A stretch of 64,000 nt of DNA from Bog-473 sp963828825. GTDB lineage: Bacteria > Actinomycetota > Acidimicrobiia > Acidimicrobiales > RAAP-2. The DNA lies in NCBI GenBank assembly GCA_963828825.1, contig CAWHGF010000001.1, positions 124,001 through 188,000 on the forward strand. Reading direction: 5' to 3'. The position numbers were made by a program, and so were the translations under genes. This document shows, piece by piece, positions 35,426 to 42,622 of this stretch (position 1 is its first letter; each line of letters opens with the position of its first letter). The notes beneath the pieces are model-generated. The model searched no databases. It had not been told where the DNA came from and worked only from the letters and a program-made list of their open reading frames with translations.

Positions 35426-36658
35426 CTAGGGCAGGGCAGGGCTCCCGGCGAGGAGCGAGTAGATCTCGACCATCGGGGCGGTCCCGTTCACACCGTTGGT
35501 GTTCCCATTCTGGAGGAAGAGCCCGCTCGCGTTTCGCTGTGTCCACATGAAGCTGGCATAGGCCTGTGCCTCCGAGCCGTAGGTACTGTCCGCCTGAACT
35601 TGGTTCAGCACAAACAAGTCTCGAAAGTAGATAGCGTTGAACGCTGGCCCCTGGTTCTGCAAGGTTGCCCCAGTCCCGAAATAGGCCACTGCAGCTTCTG
35701 CGGTGGCCTGGGCACTGGTCAGAAAGCCGACGTTTCCCGTGATCTGGTAGAGGAGCACTCCAGCACCGACCATCGTGCCCTGGTTGTAGCTCCATAGGGT
35801 CGTATTCACAGTCCCACCAGGGTTGACATGGTCGTAGTAGAGACCGTCGGCCGACTTGAGACACGTGTTGACCCACCGATACATCACTGCCGCCCTGAAG
35901 AGGTCGGTGGCGTTCTTGGTCAATTGATAGAGCTCCAGGCCGACCTCTGCATTCGCGGCGTTCGCGGTCGTGTTGCGCTGGCTCCCGGAGACATCCTCCC
36001 AGAACACTCCGCCCGGACAGCCGTCGGTCTGACTCGTGTCCCAGCCGGTCAAGACGAAATTGAATAGGACTTGAGCAACGAAGAGGTCGAGGCTGTTCCC
36101 AGTGAGCCTGTACGCAGCGATCAGGTCGAGCGCGGCCCAGGCGTTGTCGTCGTAGTAGGTGTTGCCTCCGGGTCCTCTGGGTGGAGCAACCGCCGATTGG
36201 AGCGCTGGCGTCTGGCTCGTACCGGTCGGACTGGTCTCATGGAGGTCGGCATAAGACAACAGTCCGAGCGACCTGGCCAGGACGTCAGCGCTGTAGCCCC
36301 GACCACCGGGGCTGGCGGCCAAGTACACCGTTCCGGCCATCGCGTTCGTGAAAGGCCAAAGGCACGAGTATGGGTCACAGGGATTCGAGGGGAGGCCCTG
36401 GTAGAGCAGCGTCGGAGCCTCGTAGAGGTTCTGTTGGAGGGCCTGATAGCTCGCTGCAGCCTCCTGTTGGTCGGTCGACAACGCGCTGCTCCCAGCTGCG
36501 GTGGAAGCTTGGGTCGAGACCGAGGCCGCCGCGCTCGTAGTGCCCAAGACGAACAATCCCATTGCGGCCGTCGCGCAAAGCACTGCCGCGGGCCCAACCG
36601 ACCGCAGCCGAAGTAGCGACTCGCTGACTACAGGCGTCAAACGTCGTCTCCGGTGCAT
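35426..36658 (-). CDS. Secreted glycoside hydrolase family 76 protein
   Basis: Protein of 410 residues. An Arg-rich start and hydrophobic stretch ending GTTSAAAS form a signal peptide. The GH76 (alpha/alpha)6 barrel follows, with the catalytic Asp pair in YYDDNAWAALDLI, then CPGGVFWED, YDHVNPGG and WSYNQGTMVGAGVLLY. GH76 enzymes are endo-alpha-1,6-mannanases acting on mannans and in some actinobacteria on cell-wall mannose polymers. It would act outside the cell. No sugar transporter is adjacent, so a role in cell-envelope remodelling or scavenging is open. Confidence 0.88.
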   Translation of the reverse strand: MHRRRRLTPVVSESLLRLRSVGPAAVLCATAAMGLFVLGTTSAAASVSTQASTAAGSSALSTDQQEAAASYQALQQNLYEAPTLLYQGLPSNPCDPYSCLWPFTNAMAGTVYLAASPGGRGYSADVLARSLGLLSYADLHETSPTGTSQTPALQSAVAPPRGPGGNTYYDDNAWAALDLIAAYRLTGNSLDLFVAQVLFNFVLTGWDTSQTDGCPGGVFWEDVSGSQRNTTANAANAEVGLELYQLTKNATDLFRAAVMYRWVNTCLKSADGLYYDHVNPGGTVNTTLWSYNQGTMVGAGVLLYQITGNVGFLTSAQATAEAAVAYFGTGATLQNQGPAFNAIYFRDLFVLNQVQADSTYGSEAQAYASFMWTQRNASGLFLQNGNTNGVNGTAPMVEIYSLLAGSPALP

Positions 36659-36803
36659 GGTGGATCCCTCCCAGGAGCAGTCTGAGCTGGACCGCCGACG
36701 AAGTCAAAGCCGCACTGAGACGAGGGTATGGCCGTACTTCAGCCTCTAATTGAGGCCCTAGGCGTCCATCGAAGAGACTGGCGCCTGTCTATACGTGAAG
36801 TGC

Positions 36804-36918
36804 AGCCGTCCAGATTGCGTACAAAGCCAGAGAGTTCTTTCTGTCGCGCCCGACGAGCGCACGCCGCTCGAAAGCCCACTCCTTGAACCCGACCCGTGAC
36901 CACGATCCGACGTCGCAC
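36804..36918 (-). pseudogene. Acylphosphatase N-terminal fragment
   Basis: RRRIVVTGRVQGVGFRAACA then SGFVRNLDG carries both acylphosphatase active-site residues, the Arg of GVGFR and the Asn of FVRN. After LDG the frame no longer matches the family, which is normally about 90 residues, and it ends in unrelated sequence. It follows directly after the TetR C-terminal remnant, in the same orientation. Confidence 0.6.
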
Positions 36919-36977
36919 CAGTGCGACCCCGAGGGATCCTGAGGTGTTGTTGGGACAGCCATCACCGCCCACCTTTG

Positions 36978-37135
36978 GCTCTGGCATCGTGGCATCAACG
37001 ATGGCGTGCACTGCTCGGAGGTACGGTGCGACATCAAGATCGGGCTTCCACGACTGCTGCAGAATAAAGCCCTGGAACAATGCCAGGTAGATTCGGGTGA
37101 TCCATTCGGGATCGGCAGACCGTCGACTCAGGCGA
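36978..37135 (-). pseudogene. TetR C-terminal remnant beside IS256
   Basis: DPEWITRIYLALFQGFILQ then QSWKPDLDVAPYLRAVHAI is typical of a TetR ligand-domain C-terminus. The same protein segment up to WKPDL also appears beyond the insertion sequence at 38563-38661, where it is preceded by RLRSIRFGDPLILAHQG. The gene was split by the IS, and no HTH half survives in the window. Confidence 0.6.
37037..37135. repeat. 99-base direct repeat, left copy
   Basis: From AGATCGGGCTTCCACG to CGACTCAGGCGA, identical base for base to 38563-38661. It abuts the left end of the IS256-type element. Confidence 0.9.
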
Positions 37136-38560
37136 GTTATAACCAGAAGTTGTGGATGCGCGATCTCCTGAAGGGCGCGACGTACCCTCCAAGTTGACCA
37201 AACAACGATTCCGCCGGGTGAGACCAGCGGGGAGGGATACGCCAATGTTGAAGTTAGTCCATGACACCACCGCGAGCGCGGTGGGTGACCCCGAGACCAT
37301 GACGATCGGCCTCGACGAGCTGTGTCGGGTGGCCGCCCAAGACATGCTGGCCGTGTCGCTTCTGGCCGAGCGCCGGGCCTACCTCGAGGCCCATGCCCAA
37401 GAGCTCGACGCCATGGGCAAGCGCCTGGTGGTCGCCAACGGGTACGCCCGGGCCCGGGAGGTGACGACGGGGGCCGGCATGGTCGAGGTCGAGCGCGCCG
37501 CGGGTCGACGACCGCCGGGAGGGCGAGCACTTCAGCTCGGCCATCTTGCCGGCCTACATGCGCAAGTCGCCCAAGGTGACCGAGGTGCTGCCCATCTTGT
37601 ACCTGCGCGGGCTCTCCACCGGGGACTTCGCCCCCGCGCTCGGCGAGTTCTTCGGCGCCGAGGCCGGGCTGTCGGCCTCGAGCATCAACCGGCTCACCGT
37701 GGCCTTCCAGGCCGAGCACGAAGAGTGGTCCACCCGGGACCTCTCGGGGGTCGACTACGTGTATTGGTGGGTCGACGGCATCCACTTCAACATCCGTCTC
37801 GAAGAGGACCGCCTGTGCTGCCTGGTCATTGTCGGCGTGCGTCCCGACGGGACAAAGGAGCTGGTGGCACTGGCCGACGGCTACCGCGAGTCCACCGAGT
37901 CGTGGGCCGAGGTGCTGCGCTCGCTCAAGGACCGGGGTCTCTCTGCCCCGGTGCTGGCCGTCGGCGACGGGGCGCTCGGGTTCTGGGCCGCGCTGCGCGA
38001 CATCTTTCCTGAGACCCGCGAGCAGCGCTGCTGGGTCCACGTCACTGCCAACTGTCTCGACGCCCTGCCCAAGCGCCTGCACGGCGACGCCAAGGAGGCC
38101 ATCGCCAAGATCTACTCGGCGCCGTCGCGCGCCGCCGCCCTCGAAGCGATCAAGGCATACTCCGACGCGTTCAGCGCCTTCCCCAAGGCCGCCAAGAAGA
38201 TCACCGGCCAGCTCGACGTCCTGCTGGCCTTCTACGACTTCCCCCTCGAGCACTGGATCCACCTGCGGACCACCAACCCGATCGAGTCCACCTTCTCGAC
38301 GGTCAGACTCCGGACCAAGGTGACCCGTGGCGCGGGTTCGCGCCAAGCAGCCCTGGGGATGGCCTACAAACTGCTCGACGCCGCCCAGGATCGCTGGCGC
38401 CGCATCAACGGCCACGAGCTCGTTCCGCTCGTCCGCGCCGGCGCCACGTTCATCGACGGCAAGCTACAAGAAAGGAGTGTGACGACGACCGACAGCGACA
38501 GCAGCACCGGGTCCGTCGCCGCCTGAACGAGAAACCTCATCCACAACTATTGACAATGAC
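37136..38560 (+). mobile_element. IS256-family insertion sequence
   Basis: The transposase gene is bounded by imperfect inverted ends: GTTATAACCAGAAGTTGTGG continuing ATG on the left (37136-37158) and, on the opposite strand at the right (38538-38560), GTCATTGTCAATAGTTGTGG continuing ATG; the shared core is AGTTGTGGATG. It is flanked not by an 8-9 base target duplication but by 99-base perfect direct repeats (37037-37135 and 38563-38661). It has inserted into a TetR gene on the minus strand. Confidence 0.75.
37245..38526 (+). pseudogene. IS256-family transposase, frameshifted
   Basis: Mutator-type DDE transposase. The catalytic Asp residues are in YWWVDGIHFNIR and LAVGDGALGFW and the Glu in TTNPIESTFSTVRLRTK; CWVHVTANCLDALPK is the family C-2-H-like motif. 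The ATG at 37245 has GGGAGGG upstream. Near 37500 the frame shifts: AGMVEVE continues in a second frame as PRVDDRREGEHFSSAILP, best explained by loss of CG from a CGCGCG run. All catalytic residues lie in the second frame, so a truncated start or a programmed shift would be needed for activity. Confidence 0.8.
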
Positions 38561-38562
38561 TC

Positions 38563-38661
38563 AGATCGGGCTTCCACGACTGCTGCAGAATAAAGCCCTG
38601 GAACAATGCCAGGTAGATTCGGGTGATCCATTCGGGATCGGCAGACCGTCGACTCAGGCGA
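38563..38661. repeat. 99-base direct repeat, right copy
   Basis: Identical to 37037-37135, two bases beyond the right end of the IS256-type element. On the minus strand it encodes the same TetR segment. Confidence 0.9.
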
Positions 38662-38761
38662 CCTTGGTGCGCAAGGATCAGAGGATCACCGAACCGGATG
38701 CTTCTCAACCGATCAGATACGTTCTCAGCATGCATGGGGTCACGGTCGGGGAACCACTTTG

Positions 38762-40229
38762 ATGAGAAATTCTGTACTTTGACATCGACACGCTGCGACC
38801 GGACCACCTCGGTTGCTACGGCTACCACCGCGCCACTAGTCCCAACATCGACACCCTCGCTGCACGGGGCGTCCGCTTCACCGACGTCTACGCATCTGAT
38901 GTCCCTTGTCTTCCGAGTCGCACCGCGTTGATTTCGGGCATGTTCGGTATCCGCAACGGGGTGGCCAACCATGGCGGCGTTGCCGCGGATTTGCGGGCAT
39001 GGGGCCCTGATCGGCAGTTGTTCTCGCCGTTAGGTGTCCAGTCCTTCGCGGCGACTCTCATGGGCGTGGGCTACCACACAGCGTCTTTTTCAAGCTTTCC
39101 CCTGCGGCACAGCGCGCCATGGTGGACATCGGGATTCTTGGAATCGATGAACCTGGTCAGGGGATTCGGCACCGAGCGAGCCGACCAGATGCTCCCGGGA
39201 GTGCTCGACTGGCTCGAGCGGCGGGGAAGCTCAGACTCGTGGTTCCTCCACGTCCATCTTTGGGATCCGCATACGCCCTACAACGTGCCCGACGAGTACG
39301 GCAACCCCTTCGCCGATGACCCCATTTCCGAGTGGCACACCGAAGAGGTGCGGCGCCGAAACTGGGAACTGCCCGGGCCTCACTCGGCCCAAGAGCCCTG
39401 GGGTTTCCGGCCCGACGAATGGGGCCCGCCGCCTCCCCGCCAGCCCTGGAACCTCTCGTCGGAAGCCGAAGTGAAGCGGCTCTTCGACGGCTACGACGTG
39501 GGCGTGCGCTACGCGGACGACGCGGTGGGCACGCTGTGCGCGTATCTCGCTGACCTCGGCGTGCTCGACGACACCGCCATCTGGGTGGGGGCTGACCACG
39601 GAGAGGCGCTCGGGGAGCTCGGTGTCTATGCGGACCACCAAGCAGCTGACGAGGTCACGGCCCACATCCCCGCCATCTTGGTCTGGCCGGGCGTCCCCGC
39701 TGGCACCGTTGGAGGTCTCCACTACCACCTCGATGTCGCCGCGACCGTGGCCGACCTGGCGGGGGCGATGCTGCCGCGGCACTGGGACGGCGTGTCCCGG
39801 CGGGCTGAGCTCGAAGCAGGCGATCAGATGACGGGACGTGACCACCTCGTCCTCAGCCAAGGCGCGTGGACGTGCCAGCGAGGGGTACGGTTCGGGGACT
39901 ACCTCTATCTGCGAACGCTGCACGACGGCTTCCACGCCGCATGGCCCGACGAAATGCTCTTTGACCTGGTCGCTGATCCTCATGAGCAGGACGACCTCAC
40001 ACGAGCCGGAGGCGACGTAGTCGCTCGAGGACGCTCGATCCTCTCCGAATGGACCGTGACCCAGCTCGAACGGGCGCTTGATCCCAAGCGTGACCCCTTG
40101 GAGATCGTGATCGAAGAAGGGGGGCCGTACCACGTGCGCGGCCATCTGCCTGAGTACCTGCGACGTCTCGAGGACACGGGTCGTGGACGGTGGATCGAGC
40201 CACTTCTGGCTCGGCACGGAAGGACGTGA
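38762..40229 (+). pseudogene. Sulfatase with a frameshift at codon 4
   Basis: Alkaline-phosphatase-superfamily sulfatase. ATG 38762 reads MRN, then one extra base breaks the frame; from 38772 it continues LYFDIDTLRPDHLGCYGYHR (metal-binding DxD), then DVPCLPSRTALISG, the CxPSR sequence whose Cys becomes formylglycine. GADHGEALGELG supplies the second metal site. About 488 residues if repaired. Downstream in-frame starts exist (38928) but would remove the catalytic Cys, so the intact protein needs the indel corrected. No signal peptide is seen. The substrate is unknown. Confidence 0.8.
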
Positions 40230-40309
40230 TGCGCCGCACTCGGGGTGGCGCCTCAGAAGAGCGTGGGATTAATGCTTTCTCGATGGTATTTGTGCGATAT
40301 GCCGTGCCG

Positions 40310-41620
40310 ATGTCACCATCGCCGCTATCCCTCATTGGGAGAACCTTGCTGCGCAAGAGCCTCGTCTCACTGGTCACCACCTCACTGGTGGTCGTCGGCA
40401 CAGCCATCGTCAGTTCCGGCGCCGTGCCCTCGGGCGCAGACGCACCGAGCCAGGGCGTCACGTCCACGACCATCCGTGTCGGGATCCCTTACGTCGATCT
40501 TTCTGCAGTCAGGCAGTTCGGCATCACGCTCGATCAGGGGAGCTTTCCAGACGCCTACCACGCCCTGATCGCGAACGTGAACGCCCACGGAGGCATTGAC
40601 GGCCGCAAGCTGGTGCCGTATCTCGTCGCGGTGAACCCTGTGGGCAATGCTGCCGCGGCAACGGCCTGCACCCAGCTTGCCGAAGACGACGAGGTCCTCG
40701 TGGCCATCGCCCCACAGCAAACGGATTGCTATACCCAGCAACATGGCATCCCTACGATTGCGGGGAGTTTCGAAAACGGCCAGGCCGACGCTGGTGCGCC
40801 GAATTTTAGTCTGCAGCCACCCGCTGCCGCCTATGACCCGCTGCAATTGTCCGTCTTGGCGCGTCAGGGAGTCTTCAAGGGCAAGCATGTCGGACTCTTC
40901 GCCGGAGGAGCCACGGATGACGACGAGTTACATGTCGTTGAGGCGGAGTTAAAATCCTTACGGGTTCCCGTGACCTTGAGTGCCGTTGACAGCGCGGCAG
41001 CAGGCGATGAGGCGGCGTCCAATCAACTGGTTCCACTCATCGTCCAGCGGTTCAAGGCGGCCGGAGTGAACGAGGTGGTTGCGGTGGGCACGGGGGCAAC
41101 TGTCTGGCCCGAATCCTTAGAGAACGAGCAGAGCACCTACAGCCCGCCCTGGGTGGCGACCAACGAGGGCGCTTTGGCGACGGCTGTTTCGGGCAATTCG
41201 GTGACACCGACCTATCTGAAGAACGTCGTCACCACCAGTCCAGTTCCCTCCAAGTATCAGACCTGGCAGTCGCCGGCGGTCCAGGAGTGCTATCGCATCG
41301 TCCGCAAGGCGTATCCCGAGGACACCATCACGCCACCGAGCAGTCTGCAGTCTGGATCCGATCAGACCTCGTACGCCGTCGAGTCCGCGTGCACCAACCT
41401 CGCGCTTCTCACGGCAATTCTCAAGGAAGCGGGGAAGAACCTCACCCGCACGAGTTTCGCACAGGCTGGTTACAAGTTGCGGAACATCCCTATCCCCGGA
41501 TCGGGTACACCGATCTCGTTCGCATCGGCCCGGTCTTATCCGATCGGAGGGGTGTACCTGGTGACCTACGCCTCATCGAAGCACGCACTGGCGTTTTCAA
41601 CTAATCCGGTTGGGAAGTGA
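40310..41620 (+). CDS. Periplasmic-type ABC substrate-binding protein (Leu/Ile/Val fold)
   Basis: Secreted binding protein of 436 residues of the type I periplasmic fold (Peripla_BP_6). The signal sequence is LLRKSLVSLVTTSLVVVGTA; the mature part starts TTIRVGIPYVDLSAVR, with GGIDGRKLVPYLV typical of LivJ-like proteins. No permease or ATPase is adjacent, so its transporter lies elsewhere or it is an orphan. ATG 40310 directly precedes the signal; an earlier ATG at 40283 is possible. The ligand cannot be inferred. Confidence 0.8.
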   Translation: MSPSPLSLIGRTLLRKSLVSLVTTSLVVVGTAIVSSGAVPSGADAPSQGVTSTTIRVGIPYVDLSAVRQFGITLDQGSFPDAYHALIANVNAHGGIDGRKLVPYLVAVNPVGNAAAATACTQLAEDDEVLVAIAPQQTDCYTQQHGIPTIAGSFENGQADAGAPNFSLQPPAAAYDPLQLSVLARQGVFKGKHVGLFAGGATDDDELHVVEAELKSLRVPVTLSAVDSAAAGDEAASNQLVPLIVQRFKAAGVNEVVAVGTGATVWPESLENEQSTYSPPWVATNEGALATAVSGNSVTPTYLKNVVTTSPVPSKYQTWQSPAVQECYRIVRKAYPEDTITPPSSLQSGSDQTSYAVESACTNLALLTAILKEAGKNLTRTSFAQAGYKLRNIPIPGSGTPISFASARSYPIGGVYLVTYASSKHALAFSTNPVGK

Positions 41621-41621
41621 C

Positions 41622-41895
41622 CGTCTTGGCGACGAGGTCACAGTGCCGGCGCAGCAGCGTGGCCGGCTGGACGAAGCACCGTCCCTCGCGAGGGCGAGGG
41701 AGCAATCGCCACAAGGCGCCCAGCAGGGCCGGGTCGGCCGGCTGAAGCGCCGGACGGTGGACCTGGCAGTCGGAGTACCGCCACCTGGTGGCGCAGAATG
41801 ACGATCTCGACTGCGACGCTGCTGTCCTTGCTGCAGGAGAGGCGGACCAGCTGGAGGACGCGGACGAGCGCCCGGTAGAGGAACGAGAGGGCCAT
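41622..41895 (-). pseudogene. IS3-like integrase-core transposase N-terminal remnant
   Basis: ALSFLYRALVRVLQLVRLSC and VAVEIVILRHQVAVLR are the start of a common actinobacterial integrase-core (DDE) transposase. The continuing family pattern (LLPRARWG, FVQPATLLRRH) appears only after changing frame, and the DDE core is absent. It ends at the stop of the ABC binding-protein gene. Confidence 0.6.
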
Positions 41896-42030
41896 CCCAG
41901 GACGCTCGCCAGAGCAGGAACTCCGTCAAGTCCGGCTCAGGGGGCTGCGGATCGCGTTCTCGGCACGCACAGGCTCACTTTCTGAAAGCGCCTGGGCTAT
42001 CCCAAGTCCTTGCCCTTCAAGATCCATTAC

Positions 42031-42141
42031 ACATTGAGTAGGCGGCTGCCCTAATGCGGTGCATATGCACGACGCCTTGACCAGCAGCGTTGTCAGGTTT
42101 GTAATCCGATGGGTGCGTGATGGCTTCGACTCTCCGCCACT
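42031..42141 (+). repeat. 110-base dispersed repeat, copy C
   Basis: Begins ACATTGAGTAGGCGGCTG and ends CTCTCCGCCACT. The most diverged of the three copies, with TTTGTAATCCGATGGG in the tRNA-like part. It sits between the transposase remnant and a structured RNA-like element. No gene is seen from 41896 to 42220. Confidence 0.7.
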
Positions 42142-42158
42142 CAAGCATGAAAGTAGGA

Positions 42159-42206
42159 GGCGAGGCTAGTGCGAAAGCACCGGCTTATCGCCGTCCCCGC
42201 CTCGCC
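42159..42206. other. Three-way-junction RNA-like structure
   Basis: A closing stem GGCGAGGC (42159-42166) / GCCTCGCC (42199-42206) encloses two perfect hairpins: GTGC-GAAA-GCAC (42169-42180, GNRA loop) and CGGC-TTATC-GCCG (42181-42193). A fourth hairpin CCGT-ACGAA-ACGG follows at 42206-42218. It lies just past the 3' end of the minus-strand transporter operon, so it may be its terminator. The nested layout is unusual for one, and no known RNA family was recognised. Confidence 0.5.
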
Positions 42207-42220
42207 CGTACGAAACGGCC

Positions 42221-42622
42221 CTAGCTCACCTGGCAATCGATCTCTACTCGGCTCGTGACGTCGTTGGTCACGGTGACCGGTCCTGGTGCCTGACACTCGC
42301 CGGCACCCCCTTTGAACCGGGGACTCCGCCCTGCGACGGTGTAGCGACCGATGGGAAGGTGGGCTGAGAACCGGCCGTTGGCGGAGAGGTCGATGGTGGC
42401 GATATTCCCGTCTGACCCATGGAAAGTGACGGAGCCGCTGAGCGGTCGCGGCCCTGTTCCAGCCGGACCCCCGACAGCCTGGAGTGTGCCGTCAAGGGTT
42501 CCCTCGTCCGGAGGCGTCGAACAGCCTGCGAACGACACCCCTGCACAGAATGCTGCGAGTGCCGTGAGGACGGTCAACGGGGTCCGACGAACGGCACTCT
42601 TCGGTTTGGCCATTGTGATCAC
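42221..42622 (-). CDS. Lipoprotein with carboxypeptidase-regulatory-like beta domain
   Basis: Lipoprotein of up to 133 residues. The signal LTVLTALAAFCAGVSFAGC ends in a lipobox (SFAGC). The rest has GTLDGTLQAVGG, DLSANGRFSAHLPIGRYTV and a Cys-containing end, the pattern of small prealbumin-like CarboxypepD_reg domains. The GTG at 42622 overlaps the FtsX-like permease stop (GTGA); ATG 42613 is an alternative. As last gene of the PadR-controlled operon it may be an extracytoplasmic part of the ABC system. Confidence 0.7.
   Translation of the reverse strand: MITMAKPKSAVRRTPLTVLTALAAFCAGVSFAGCSTPPDEGTLDGTLQAVGGPAGTGPRPLSGSVTFHGSDGNIATIDLSANGRFSAHLPIGRYTVAGRSPRFKGGAGECQAPGPVTVTNDVTSRVEIDCQVS

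Noticed and set aside
36739..38415. Long open frame antisense to the IS256 transposase
   Set aside because: Shadow of a high-GC coding strand; only its ends carry real remnants (TetR, acylphosphatase), which are listed separately.
33131..42141. CRISPR array or three tRNA genes for the 110-base repeats
   Set aside because: Copies are kilobases apart with genes between, and none has complete tRNA arms or a proper anticodon loop.
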